From Anisus vortex (lineage: Eukaryota > Mollusca > Gastropoda > Planorbidae), in the NCBI GenBank assembly GCA_949126835.1, contig OX421495.1:2507508-2571507 (forward strand): DNA of 64,000 bases. The letters are read 5' to 3'. The position numbers and the translations under genes were made by a program. The notes under the pieces are model-generated. The model did no database searches, was not told the origin of the DNA, and was given only the letters and a program-made list of their open reading frames with translations. Each line of letters begins with the position of its first letter. The stretch's first letter is position 1. Below, piece by piece: positions 1 through 10,877 of the stretch.

Positions 1-190
1 CTTAGCGGTCGTTCGGGGAGGGAGTGTGGAGCTAATGGTCACTGCATGTCCATTAGTCCTTTCAGTGAGCTTGGTAGACTTGGCGGCGCCCATCTCCTCT
101 CAAAGTCGGAGGTGGATTGAGCCCATGATGCCGCGCTTGTGATTCGACGAGCTCACTGTCGACTTTGCAATCCCATCCGCCTATAGTGAG
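1..190 (-). mobile_element. SINE-B copy, cut by window edge
   Basis: On the minus strand this segment aligns along its length with the complete SINE-B copy at 33783-33995. Shared blocks include the head around AAGTCGACAG, GAGAGGAGATGGG, GCCGCCAAGTCTACCAAG and AGGACTAATGGACA, and the tail around TTAGCTCC and ACGACCG. The tRNA-like promoter region is more diverged here, and the A-rich tail would lie outside the window. It is a non-autonomous retroposon copy, not a gene. Length and order match the complete copy, so I am fairly sure of the relationship. Confidence 0.75.
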
Positions 191-310
191 CGAGTGTAAA
201 TGTCTGTGCGTGCGTGTGTGTGTGCTATCAAATAGTCTGCATGACGTAACGCCAATTCGTGTGCACTGCATCGTTTGAGAATCGTTGGAACTAAAGTAAC
301 ATGGGGGCAC

Positions 311-348
311 GGGGAGGGAGGGAGGGAGGGAGGGAGGGAGGGAGGGAG
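311..348. repeat. (GGGA)n microsatellite
   Basis: About nine uninterrupted GGGA units, purine-only on the plus strand. Its G-triplet spacing is compatible with G-quadruplex formation, which is an inference. Confidence 0.9.
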
Positions 349-627
349 CCTGGGAAAATGTAGAACTCGCTAGTGGTAGAAAACACAAAAAAAGCGAAAC
401 ATTTTTTTTTACTCTTTGCTAAGAACTTCACGTAAGAAAAGGTAAAAAGAAGAAAAAATGAAAGAAAAGCGAAGACGAGCGGCATTACATAGATGTATGA
501 TTATACAAAATATAGACTGGCGCGTGGGAATCTGCGCGCGCGACTTTCACGAGAGTTTGCACCTTCATGGTACGTCTGCCAGGAAAGAAAACCTGGCCGA
601 CCAATGAGGTCAAACCGTGTCAGTTTA

Positions 628-629
<2 letters not shown>

Positions 630-689
<60 letters not shown>

Positions 690-706
690 CTCTCTTTCTC
701 TCTCTG
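630..706. repeat. (CT)n microsatellite
   Basis: A long CT dinucleotide run, interrupted only near its right end by CCTCTC and CTTTCTC. It gives an apparent Ser-Leu repeat on plus and Arg-Glu repeat on minus, neither of which is a real protein. Confidence 0.95.
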
Positions 707-1099
707 GGAGATAGATTCCAGATAGATAATGGCCCAACATACACACACAAAGATGTTCATATTATTTTATTGGGTCATTACGCTCATCTTGACCTACTTT
801 GTAGAAACCAGTGGCGCAGACTTTGGTGCCGAGATGTGAAAGCACAATAAACAGTACAATAAAACATAAGATATGTCGTTGTCCCCCCCCCCCCCCCTCA
901 GTACATAACTTATGGTTTGAAATTTAATTTCACCAACTCTGTTCAAATAGAACGAAAATGAGGAATGAGAAGCTGGGGGGGGGGGGGGGAGGCGGGGACA
1001 ACGGAGGAGGTGTTGATTAGACCAAGAATTTAAACTTATCTCTCACCTTTTTACCAACCTATATTTCATCTTTCCTTTTATTTAAACCTTATGATGTAA

Positions 1100-1260
1100 T
1101 TTGGGGAGACAATGCTGGCGGGAAGCCCAATTCCCTACTGAGGCATTGTCCGATAGGGGCCCTAGTTTAAGTAGGTTAAGGCCCCTACCCGGTTCCGAGG
1201 TGTAGAAACTGTCCTGGCGCAGAAGAGACGGATGAGCATGTACGTTTAGACTGACGAAGC
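1100..1260 (+). pseudogene. Non-LTR retrotransposon ORF2 C-terminal fragment
   Basis: One forward frame reads PRCRNCPGAEETDEHV near 1193-1240. This resembles the Cys/His cluster found at the C-terminus of many LINE reverse-transcriptase polyproteins (C-x2-C ... EHV). It is short, ends at a stop soon after, and has no RT core upstream, so it is a dead fragment. A related short piece lies at 59320-59425. The clade is not determined. Confidence 0.4.
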
Positions 1261-1286
1261 TTGTAGGAGTTTAGAGTGAGCTGGAC

Positions 1287-1497
1287 TGACCAGGGGTCGG
1301 CAACCTACGACACGCGTGCCAGACTTAGCACGCAGAGCGATTTTCAACGGCACGAGGAAGACTGACCAAAATGGCTATTCAAGCCTCTTCTATCAGAAAT
1401 TGAGTGCTAGAGCAGAATGACTTTTAGGTAGCCCGCACGCTGAATGAATTAGAAATCCTACTTTGGCACACTATTATCAAAAGTTTGCCGACCCCTG
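1287..1497 (+). mobile_element. hAT MITE-1 (GGGGTCGGCAACC type)
   Basis: A short non-autonomous element with terminal inverted repeats: CAGGGGTCGGCAACCT at the left and TTTGCCGACCCCTG at the right. Both ends are flanked by AGCTGGAC, an 8-bp duplication expected of hAT transposition, although four extra bases (TGAC) lie between the left duplication and the TIR. The interior (GGCACG..., AGAGCAGAATGACTTTTA, GCACGCTGAATGA) recurs at 27823-28024, 30354-30559, 45450-45540 and 52270-52490. It has no coding capacity. Confidence 0.8.
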
Positions 1498-1544
1498 AGC
1501 TGGACAATCATCTATGCGTCGCTACCATTGGGGGATATCTTCAC

Positions 1545-1857
1545 GTTACATCATCATCTGTTCATTGGATTCCTTGTGGAACATCGGGCCTCTGTCAAAG
1601 CACGCCCTCTCCTTGGTCTCTTGCCAGTCGCTTCAATTCTTCCCAGCTCTTTCCAGTTCTTCCAGCCTCACCCAATATGCTTTGTCTTCATGTTCGCTTG
1701 GGTCTTCCTCTGTGTCGGGGGGGGGGGGGGGGTCCACTCTAAGGCCTGTCTAGCTCTATTGTCGTTATCTTTCCTGAGGGTGTGTCCAAATCCATCTCCA
1801 ATTTCTTTCCATTATTTGTTGTTCTGCTTTTCTTTGTCCACACCTCTCCCAGGTTAG
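1545..1857 (-). pseudogene. RTE/CFDP2-like LINE C-terminal fragment
   Basis: The minus strand encodes a diverged version of the same LINE tail seen at 49352-49700, with GHTLRKDNDNRARQALEW preserved. The 3' end carries ATG-rich repeats (CATCATC on plus), typical of RTE-type tails. The codons after the Trp are replaced by a 17-base G-run on plus (a proline run on minus) at about 1718-1734. It is a 5'-truncated dead copy. The assignment rests on the W-x-GHTLRK ... RQALEWNPQGKR...GRP pattern of RTE and related elements. Confidence 0.7.
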
Positions 1858-2202
1858 CTCACCGGACCCTAATAGAATTATCTCGGCTGGATTTCCTTAC
1901 TTTATTAGAGAAGTGGGTGGGGGTTCGGATCTGGTGGTGGCGAGAACCAGAACGGCCGGATTGTTGACTGTTGATTTCAATGTTGCAAGTCTCATCGACC
2001 TTGTCCGTGGCCTTGAAGCAGAGTCAATGCTGGTATCACATGTTATATTATCCGTAATTTTATTAGGCCTATATAACATTGATTTACAGTAACATATCAA
2101 ACTAAACTGACACGTAAAAAAAAATAGTCTAGTAAGAAATAAAGAAATGAAATAAATGAACCCTTTGAGGAATAAAAGCAAGGATTCCAGCATTAAGTAA
2201 CA

Positions 2203-2501
2203 AAAACCTATAATAAGATGGACTACATGATGTATTTTTAGAGCTTATATGTTCTTTTTCCGTGAGCATCCTAAAACGCTGTTTTAATATGAATTCTACT
2301 CGCTCCTACGTTTGCCTAAATGTTTCCGCTGTATCCAACTTTCGATTTTAATTTTTATTTTTCATTGAGAAAATCATAGCGATTAAATAAAACGGAAGTG
2401 TACAGTGCAAAAAGGAATCGGGAATTCCGAAAAAGAAGTCATTCGAGTCATCAAATAGCAGAAATATTAAAGCAAGCGGTCCATCTTATTTATAGTCTTT
2501 G
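2203..2501 (-). mobile_element. MITE-2 copy, inverted
   Basis: It ends in inverted repeats related to CTATAATAAGATGGAC (left) and GGTCCATCTTATTTATAG (right). The interior is the reverse complement of the copy at 10878-11128; shared blocks include GATTTTCTCAAT / ATTGAGAAAATC and the AAAATCGAAAGTTG segment. It is non-coding. The left end is eroded, so no reliable target duplication is visible and the superfamily is unknown. Confidence 0.7.
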
Positions 2502-3050
2502 CAAAAAAAACATACACACTTTCTCACGCGTGTCAAAAAAGAGGTGTTTTACAGTAAAAGAGAAGTAAAGGAGTCAGTCACGTGAAATAAACAAGGAAGC
2601 AATTAAAGCGTGGAAAGAAGTGTCTGGGATGCTGTGGTTTATGATCTGATCAATGTGACCACATCTATGGGTGAACTACATAATGTCATTTTAACTGTGA
2701 ATTGGCATAATAATAATTCTATTTGTAAGTTCTTATAGCGCATGCATTCAGCATTGAGCAACAAACAACTAAGAACACTGACATAATTATCAGTAATGCA
2801 GTAATGTTCCTGTCTGTCTGTAAGCGTGACTATCTGTGTCTGTGCGTGTGTGTGTGTGTATGTACATGATCCACCACAAGATTGGATTGCACTATTCGTT
2901 TTACAATTATCACATCTTTCGTGGACAGATAATTTATATTTCGCAATATATTTTTTTCCAAGACAATAAGTAGCATTATAATGTGATGAACGGTCTTGGC
3001 TGATGGCGTAATGTGTAATCCCATTCTGCAAAACTTTGTTGTGACAGGCA
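2502..3050. other. Intergenic, no gene seen
   Basis: AT-rich sequence with a short CTGT/GTGT-rich patch near 2810-2865. The open frames here read through low-complexity His/Thr stretches and do not resemble known proteins. Confidence 0.5.
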
Positions 3051-3051
3051 C

Positions 3052-3425
3052 CTAATCTACAGACGAAAGAACTTTTATAAACGTAATAAGGACATAAAAC
3101 TTAAATGCTATCTAACTTTAGTTAGGCATATACTAGAATATGCAGCATCTGTATGGGACCCATCAACTAAAGAAAACATTAAAAAAATTAGAACAAATTC
3201 AGAAAAGAGCGGCAAGGTTCATAATCAGTGAATATTCACAACTGACAAGAGCTGCACCACAAGTTAAATCGCTAAACCTAGAAACACTAGAGGACAGAAA
3301 TGCAAAGAGTAAAGTAGTAATAATACATAAGGCATTAAACTCTAATTTAGAAATAAAACACAATAACAACCTGTTGCAATGCTCAGATAAATCACTAAAC
3401 CAAGAAACACTCCCGAGGATCATTG
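3052..3425 (+). pseudogene. LINE-A (CR1/Jockey-type) RT C-terminal fragment
   Basis: The forward strand encodes LKCYLTLVR-ILEYAASVWDPSTKENIKK, the signature just downstream of the RT palm in CR1/Jockey-type LINEs. It continues into a downstream region that matches eight other copies in the window. The copy is frameshifted and stops abruptly near 3425, where unrelated GC-rich sequence begins, so it is truncated at its 3' side. Confidence 0.75.
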
Positions 3426-3830
3426 CACGGGCGAGAGGCACCGAGACTTGGTGGGGAGCAAGAAATAGGCGCAGCAATCCGTTTTGCCAATCCCGGTGTC
3501 TGGATGTTCAGTCCTCTGGTTATTTGTGCTACCGGGCAACAGGAATACGAGCACTGCCGCCTTGTTAATTATCCAAAGGGTATTCCGCAGGTGGGCGGGG
3601 GGGGGGGGGGTAGCGCACGTGCCGGCGGGAAACATACTGTATGCGGCGTGCTCTATCGGCACAGTCTTGGTGGCCCCCCACCCTCTCTGACATCTGCTTG
3701 ACCGACTTCCACGTTACGCCGCGGACTTAAAAGCCGGAAGGCTAGTCCAGATTTATTTAGAGGCATTTAAAATCATTTTCGGCCCTAATTTCCTGAAATC
3801 GTACCCAAGGGAATCTAAGTTTAGTTTTTC
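3426..3830. other. GC-rich unclassified repeat segment
   Basis: Base composition changes sharply from the preceding LINE. The block around CCGAGACTTGGTGGGGA (about 3440-3480) resembles CCGAGACTCGGTGGGGA near 41178-41215, which suggests a dispersed unclassified repeat. A 16-base G-run sits at about 3597-3611. No protein homology was recognised. Confidence 0.35.
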
Positions 3831-5527
3831 GATATTAGGTCAATGGACATTGACTAAACTACTTGATCCAGTTTTTTTTTAGCCCCTCGGGTATTGGGCG
3901 TCAAGGCCGCCCAGGTAATTGTGAGATACACCCGCCACTGTGTCCTGCTGGACGTGATGGAGCTACGATCGCGTCACCAAAATCAGACTGTGATTTAGAG
4001 CAATGAAAGCTTTTCCCCAGCAGTGACATCGCTTTCATTGCACCTCGGACAAAGTCGGAGATGATAAGGGATCGGAAGAAACTGCGTCAGTCATACGAAG
4101 ATTAAAAGGATGAAACATATAAATCCTGGTGGACTAACAAAAAACCAACAAACTTTCATGACCATATAAGGCTTTCTTTGCTTTAGTTTTTTCTTTTCCC
4201 TAAGCATGTCATCAACGATATGGATATGACTCTTGATAATCTGTTAAATCTAAATATAGTTGAGACCGGAACTTACGAGTTCACTAGAATACCAAAAAAG
4301 ATATTTTTTAAACATCATTTTTTTTTTGCCAAAGTAATGACCCAGTAGAATTTATTATCTCAAAGTCTCTCAAAATTTCTGAAAAGACACCACTATTGGA
4401 ATTAAATCTGCGGTTCTCAGATATTTCTGGCATTAAAAGAATGCTCTGGTTATAGAGTTGTATCTTTTTGGTTTTCTCTTGACTAATACACGAACTCCGA
4501 CCAATCATCTGTCCGTATTCTTATCTAGCTCCATCTTACCTGGCGTCTATGGGGGCGGTCAGAATAAGTCAAATGGTCTAGTTTTGGGATGTGTGATCCA
4601 ACGATTGCAGATTGAATCGAGCACCGTAATACATCACGTGACCTGATTGTAAGCAGCCAGAGTGACCTAAATACATCCAAAATTTATGTTACCTTTTTTT
4701 TTTACATCAATAAAGGTATGACCTTTCCCTCAATGAAATAAGAAAAAGAAAGGTCCTAAACGATGCTAATGATGGTAACAGTGCGCGGGTCAGGACCTCT
4801 AAACAACTTCATATACTCTTGGCAACGAAACGATTGATCTAAAACAAAAAAAAAAACAGAAAAAAACAAAGCTCGCATCACTTTCTTTTGACTCACCTTC
4901 CCCTACCTCCACACCTACCTCCCCTTCCCCTACCTGCCCAGCTCTACCTCCCCCACCCTTACCCACCTCTCCCGATATCCTCCTCCGAATAATTCTCCGG
5001 CAAGAAGATGAGCATCGCCTGGGTTTGACCAGCGTGGGAAAATATCTACCTGCACTTTACTCACGCCCAGAATGATGACGTCCTGAGAACGGGGGGCCGG
5101 TGTGGGGGGGGGGGGGGGCACCTCAATTCACCCGTGTGATGAGATCGTTATGGTTACAGGTGAAAGAGTTGTTGTGACGCTCCCCTCCCCCCCCCCCCCA
5201 CCGATTCTTCAATCACTCGCTTTTTTTGTGTGTTGTTTTTAAATTCTCCCTCCCTCTCCCCTGCCACACATACACACTCACACACTCACTTTGTCCCGGC
5301 GGCTTATCTATCTATTATCTTTGCTTTTATCTTTCAAAGATAAGTTGAGTCTGACAGGTAACTGAATACTAGACATGGAGCCTTGTTTTTCCATTATTTT
5401 ACTCGCTATGGGGGTTTTCATCATTTTCACATCTTTCTTTTCAAAGCAGCAGAGCATTTTTATTCATTAAAAAGGCCCAAATAATAATTTTAAAGATATT
5501 ACAAACAAATAATTGTTCGACTTCATC
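3831..5527. other. Intergenic, simple-sequence patches
   Basis: No gene recognised. It contains a possible degenerate tRNA-derived SINE head at 4545-4640, pyrimidine-rich sequence at 4890-4980, a G-run at 5105-5118 and a C-run near 5187-5200. The remaining sequence appears unique. Confidence 0.5.
4545..4640 (+). mobile_element. Possible degenerate SINE head
   Basis: The stretch around GGTCTAGTTTTGGGATG ... GATTGAATCGAG has the spacing of a pol III A box and B box (GGTTCGAATCC-like), but it is badly diverged and has no partner copy elsewhere in the window. This is a weak call. Confidence 0.25.
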
Positions 5528-5610
5528 GAAGATCATCACACGAAGATCATCACACGAAGATCATCACACGAAGATCATCACACGAAGATCATCACACGAA
5601 GATCATCACA
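5528..5610. repeat. 14-bp tandem repeat, about 6 copies
   Basis: Unit GAAGATCATCACAC is repeated nearly perfectly about six times. There is no open-frame significance. Confidence 0.95.
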
Positions 5611-5762
5611 GAGATTTGGTAGAAAAGATCCATCAAGGCTATTTGTCTATTAAGCCATCTATCTTTTTATCCATCCCTCTGGTCTTATGTCTGTCATACA
5701 TCCATCTTTATTTGCTCTTTATCTATTCAATGGTGTGATTCAATGTATAATTATTCGTGTGA

Positions 5763-6021
5763 GGCTAGTGTCCGCTGGCGAACGTTCATTTTCCTACGCA
5801 GGACCGTCCGCTTGGAATCACCTCCCACTACAGCTTCGCCAGAGCCCTAGCTATGACACCTTCAGGAGCCGGCTGAAGACTCACCTATTTCGTCAGCAGA
5901 ATTAGCGTATTACTATATATTTCGTTGTCTGTCTGTATTCTGTAACTGTCGTCTGCGCATAGAACTGTCACCAACGGGATATGCGCTATATAAGCACCGT
6001 TATTATTATTATTATTATTAA
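5763..6021 (+). pseudogene. LINE-B (L2/CR1-type) 3' end
   Basis: It encodes VSAGERSFSYAGPSAWNHLP and LQLRQSPSYDTFRSRLKTHLF, the conserved C-terminus of L2/CR1-type reverse transcriptases, followed by a stop. The 3' UTR then contains GGGATATGCGCTATATAAGC and a terminal (ATT)n tail. The same C-terminus, 3' UTR and ATT tail occur on minus at 47405-48020. The copy is strongly 5'-truncated. Its ATT tail abuts the next LINE at 6022. Confidence 0.85.
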
Positions 6022-6716
6022 TGGTAAAGAACTAACTCACACTAACAATAATAAGTGTCTGGGAATAATAATACATGATAAGATATCTTGGAACCCTCAT
6101 ATTGATGAAGTAATTTAAAAAAATCGAACAAAACATTAGGATTCATAAAAAGGAACTTTTACAAATGTAATAAGAATATAAAACTAAAATGCTATCTCAC
6201 ATTAGTTAGGCCTATACTAGAATATGCAGGATCTGTATGGGATCCATCAACTAAAGAAAACATTAAAAAATTAGAACAAATCCAAAAAAAGATCTGCAAG
6301 GTTCATAACTAGTGAATCTTGCCAATTAACAAGAGTAACACCATTAGTCAAATCACTAAACCTAGAAACACTAGAGGACAGAAGGGCAAAGAGTAAAGTA
6401 GTAATAATACATAAGGCATTAAAATCTAATTTAGAAATACAACACAATAACAACTTGTTGCAAAGCTCAGATAAACATAAGAACAAAAACACTTTCCTTG
6501 TCCCTTATGCGAGAACAAATGCATATAAGTACTCTTTCTTCCCGAGTGGCATTCGGGCATGGAATGGGTTGCCTAAACCAACCAGGAAAACCAGTAACTG
6601 AACATCATTTAAAACATTAATAAAAATGCAAGACTAGACTCGGACCACGGATGAGCGTAGGACGCAATAATCTTCTTTATAGAAGGAGCGTCTGTAATGT
6701 ATAAGATAAGATAAGA
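6022..6716 (+). pseudogene. LINE-A copy with (AAGAT)n tail
   Basis: This is a longer LINE-A fragment. It begins upstream of the LGxxI...W..HIDEVI motif (about 6055-6115), passes through the region encoding LEYAGSVWDPSTKENIK (about 6215-6265), the FFPSGIRAWNGLP region (about 6535-6575) and the 3' UTR block ATAGAAGGAGCGTCTGTAATG, and ends in a pentanucleotide AAGAT tail (about 6700-6716). Several frameshifts and stops make it non-functional. It gives the best view of the family's 3' end. Confidence 0.85.
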
Positions 6717-6960
6717 TTTATCTATCTATCTATCTATTTATCTTATTATCTATTATCTTATTATCTTTTATCTTATTATCTATTATCTTATTATCTATTA
6801 TCTTATTATCTATTATCTCATTATCTATTTTTGCATTGATTTATTTATCTATTTATCTATTCATCTATTTATATATTCTTCTATTCTTCTATTCTTCTAT
6901 TCATCTATTCATCTATTCATCTATTTATTTATTTATTCACATGTATTGGTCTATCTATCT
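6717..6960. repeat. TATC/TTATC microsatellite cluster
   Basis: Mixed TCTA, TTATCTATTATC and TATTCATC units begin exactly at the end of the LINE-A AAGAT tail, so the tail may have seeded the tract. Confidence 0.9.
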
Positions 6961-7000
6961 ATTCTTCTCTACCATCCTGTCACTGTCTGTCCTGCTATAA

Positions 7001-7227
7001 TCTATATATAAAGTTTGATGTGTGTGTTAAATTCAATGCCCATTGGTCAATACAATGTCACGTGAGCTTCTTAACTTTCGCGTTTTTCGTTCCCACAAGT
7101 GAGCTAAGCAGAACAGTATGTGACCTGGGTTCGATTCTCTTTAGGGTATTTAAAAAAAATAAACTATTTTATGTAATTAGAATATAAGTTAATTGTTACT
7201 CCGTGCAGCGCCGGGAAATGTAGCTAG
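7001..7227 (+). mobile_element. Helitron-like non-autonomous element
   Basis: The element starts TCTATATATAAA and ends CGCCGGGAAATGTAGCTAG. The host base before it is A and the base after it is T, matching Helitron insertion between A and T, a 5' TC start and a 3' CTRR end (CTAG). A degenerate GC-rich stem around TCCGTGC-AGC-GCCGGGA lies just before the 3' end, as expected. There are no terminal inverted repeats and no target duplication. At 227 bp it has no room for Rep/helicase. Similar CGCCGGG...GCTAGT termini are known in animal Helitrons. Confidence 0.7.
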
Positions 7228-8020
7228 TATATTACATGTACAATAATATCTCGGTGATGTACTGTGAGCTGGTTCAACATAGACATTCCATCAAAGTACT
7301 TTATAACGCTGGCTACTGTGGGAATTTAGCACCTACGGAGAACCATCTTTTCACATCTGTTCTTATTAGTGCCTGCTCTATTTCCTCTTACCTTTCCAAT
7401 TACCTATGCCACTCCCCCCGCCCCCCCCCCACACACCTTCTCCCCGACTACCCTGTAATTTTTTTTTTCCATCTAGGTAAAAATTCTTACCGTTACCGTG
7501 GGACCTAACTGACTTTCTCACAGAACTATTGTTAGTGAAAAAAAAAAAAGAAAAATAAAACGTAGGGTTGCGGGGTGGGGTGGGTAGGGGTTACAGGTAA
7601 CATTTGTTACAATAATCTGATATTTATATCGTTCAGTTATTGTCCGTACTGGCATTGTGAAGGCCGATATAAGAGCCTCGACTGTTCGTGTTGCTCACCA
7701 TCGGAAGCCCTTCATACAAACATTTCCCATCGTCATTCTTCGTAGTTCTTCGTAGTTCTTCGTCATTCTTTGCCATTCTTCGTTATTTGTTTTTTCATTC
7801 TTCGTCATTCTCCTTAATCCTTGTCATTCTTCTTTAGTCTTCGTCATTCTTTGTTATTCTACCTCATTCGTTTTCCTTTTTCTCTAAGGTCAAAGATGAC
7901 AACTAGAGTAACTTCATGATAACCAAACCATTGACATCGGATGTGTTAGTTTTCCACGCGGAGCTGATGGAGAAGCGGAATTGATGTCGGAAATAACTCA
8001 AAGCGTGGCGTGCCTGGTGG
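7228..8020. other. Intergenic with 10-bp imperfect repeat
   Basis: No gene recognised. The part at 7731-7870 is a decayed tandem array; the remainder looks unique with short C-, T- and A-runs. Confidence 0.5.
7731..7870. repeat. Imperfect ~10-bp CATTCTTCGT repeat
   Basis: Units related to CATTCTTCGT / TAGTTCTTCG / CATTCTTTGT recur with many substitutions and length changes, indicating an old tandem array. Confidence 0.7.
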
Positions 8021-8023
8021 GGA

Positions 8024-8215
8024 ACAGTGGTCTAACGATGGCAGCGCGCTCGGATCGCGGTACCTGACAATCCTGGCATCGAATCCTGGTGAAGGCTGTG
8101 ATTTCGTTTTTTTTTCACTCTCTGGAGGGTGTAACAGGTAGGCTTACTGGCATTAATATGTGAAAAAGTAAAAGCTGCTGAGTATTGTCCTGGCCTCACA
8201 ATCCCTTAGTATGCC
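8024..8215 (+). mobile_element. SINE-A, diverged copy
   Basis: The forward sequence has a tRNA-like head (GTCTAACGATGGCAGCGCG), a B-box-like GCATCGAATCCTGGTGAAGG, then CTGGAGGGTGT and TATTGTCCTGGCC...ACAATCCC-TTAGTATGCC in SINE-A order. It is more diverged than the copies at 52-58 kb, and the 3' end is missing. Confidence 0.65.
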
Positions 8216-9926
8216 CAATACATAAATTTTTCTAACTAGATACTTTGTTTATAGGTGTATCAGAGACTATTCGAACGCGCGACCTACAACATTAACAACC
8301 GATGCGTCAAATGAATCCAATAAGCTTAGTTGCTTTACTTTTACCAATATCTAAAAAAAAAAAACAAATATCAATATTTTAACCTAAAAATCGCCAATAA
8401 CTCTGGTATTAAAAATAAACTTTGCAGTTATTTTTCTTAAATTTAGAATTCAAAATCAATTTTGACTTCAAAATCAATTGTGACTTCAACATTTCTTGAA
8501 TTTTATTTCATGTTATATTTAAAAAATCATTTCAACGAATAAAATAATTAATTTTGAGACTGTTAATAAAGGTAAAAAAAAAATTCTCGTTTTTATTTAG
8601 ACATATCGTCACAGAACAAGTCAAGATACGTCGTCTAAGATCAGATTTTCTTCACAATATAAGACGTTAGACATTTATACATTTCATTTTGAATTTTTAA
8701 AAAAGACACATATTTCAGACATATTTCAGTAAAAAGTTATACATCAATCTTATCAAACATAATTTATCACTATTTCTTCCGTCATCCTTTATTTTAAATT
8801 CCCTGCATACAAACTTTAACCCTTCAGAAACTTAACAGTAATATATTTGATGACGTCAAATCTTTGTTCTTTATGTAATAATCTCTAATCTTTTAAAAAG
8901 ATTAAATAATCTCCAACCCACAAAGCAGAAATATTTATTTCAAAGCAAAATGCCAATAAATAAATAAAAAACATTAACAAAAAAACCACCATCCTTGCTC
9001 TGGAGATTTCAAGTTCCATAATTACATGTCGTCTGCTAGGATCCTGCTCATTATTTAGGGCAAGTCCCTCTAGAAACTTGGGGCCATCTCCTGGACATTT
9101 CTACATCGATATTAAATGTTAAATGATATTTGTTTGAGTTCTAAAACACATTTAGCACAAAAAAAAAAAGATGAAATAAAAGACTGAGAAGACAAAAAAA
9201 AGGCTTTGGCGTGGACAAGGGGTTTCGGGTGAAGGTGGGGTGTACGGGGTGTGTGTGAGGGGCGGGGGAGTGATATTACAGTGTCGGCTGCACATCAGTG
9301 TTTGGAGACAAGTCATCAATTAATGTCCAGGCCGCTGTCCCAGAAGGTCGCGGCTCACCCCTGAAAATTTCGCTTTCCCCGGAGACGCCACTGGGGAAAA
9401 TAAACGTTCCTCTCTGAGCTGCGGGGGGACGGGGGGAGGGAGTGAGGATGATGGGAAGGTATGAGGGGGGGGGGGGAGTTTCCGATGAAGATGTGGCATC
9501 GCGTTTAAAAGGGGAAAGGAGGAAGAAGTATGGAGGGGGAGGGAGTGACACATCCGTTGAATGGCATATCACAAAGAGACAAACAGATGGGGACAATTTT
9601 AGTCTTGGTAGGGGGGCGTCCAGGAGATGTGGGGGGATGGGGAGGGGACAGGGAGGCGAGGGATAGGGAGTTTCAACGTGTCTTTGTTGATGTTGCAACC
9701 GAAAAGAAAAAAAAACAACCAATAAACTATCAACCTGATTAATATTTTTCTGTGAGCTAAAAAAATGTTCTTTTTGAAATTATTATTCTGATAGGAAAAA
9801 TACACCCTAAAACAAAAAAAAAAAAAGAAAAATTTAAATTTATAGCTATTTCCTATTAAAACTCACAAGTCTCTTTTGCTTATTATTAAGTCTATATAAA
9901 GGCATGTAATTTTACAACTGATACTC
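8216..9926. other. Long AT-rich intergenic stretch
   Basis: No gene or recognised repeat at 8216-9200. At 9220-9690 the plus strand is strongly G/GA-rich, and the open frames on either strand there are proline- or glycine-rich products of that skew. I do not consider them genes. Confidence 0.55.
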
Positions 9927-10877
9927 ACTTACTCAAGGTCTATCGCCCCACCTGGGACAAAGACCGCAAAATAAGATTTCTTTCGCGCCAGCTTCGCTCA
10001 CTCGCGTCCAGGTGTTTCTAGGCCGACCTCTTTTTTTATTCATTTGCTCTGGGAGAATCCAAGCGGGACCTTTGCCAAGTGGGGTATTCATTCGTTGTTC
10101 CTAGACCACCATTATTCCAGCTCGAGATACCATGCTCAAGGTGCAATACACGGCGGCGCCACGGGGGTGGGAGGTATCATGATGACATAGGGTAGCCGAA
10201 GATATTAAGACAGAGACAGTATTACAAAGGCGATTAAGAAATATAACATCATTAAAGCGACAACCCTAATCCTTGGCCACTGGATTGACCTTTCCAGGGT
10301 CAGACCCTGTGAGCGTGAACTATCTGGAATTCTGATGTTATAAGGTGCTAATCAGAAGCTCCAAACGCTACATTTGTCTCGAATTGGGGGGGGGGGGATG
10401 ATTATTTAAAAGGAACGCCATATTTTTTACCTGACAATCAATTGGCCACACAACCCCTATAGGCTATAGGTATTTTTTTGCAAGGGATAAACTACTTTTA
10501 TATACTTGTATTAGAAAATAAAGTATATTCATTACAATTATTAATACTTCCACAAACCATTATGATCGATATATTAGTGATGCAACATTCAAACCTCTAT
10601 TAGATTCATTTTAATTTTTTGTTGTAGAAAATCATTTTTAAAAGACTGTAATATGATGATGATGATATATAGCTCAACTCTCCAGGCTATAACATTGAGA
10701 CTGACAAGTGCGTTCGTCATATAAATTTCAGTGGTCGATGTAGCTGTAAATAGGGACCACACAAACACGAGTTAAAGAGAAAGGTCTTTAAAATCTTTTT
10801 GGAACGACTCTTTTGTCCATTTGTCTTTTATCAATATACATGTTTTTTTAAATAATAACTCTCAGACAGACCAAAGG
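9927..10877. other. Intergenic, possible unclassified repeat
   Basis: 9927-10180 is less AT-rich than its surroundings (ATCGCCCCACCTGGGACAAA ... CCAGCTCGAGATACCATG) and has the texture of a decayed dispersed repeat, but I see no second copy in the window. The remainder is AT-rich with a G-run at about 10386-10397. Confidence 0.4.

Larger units (their letters stand above)
191..1095. other. Intergenic stretch with simple repeats
   Basis: No coding region is recognised. It holds a (GGGA)n tract at about 311-348, a (CT)n tract at 630-706, a C-run near 883-897 and a G-run near 974-989. Open frames here are low-complexity Ser/Leu or Arg/Glu translations of the CT/GA tract and have no protein-like composition. 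Confidence 0.7.

Noticed and set aside
9276..9722. 148-codon proline-rich frame on minus
   Set aside because: Arises from a G/GA-rich plus strand. An overlapping glycine-rich frame exists on the other strand, and no domain is visible.
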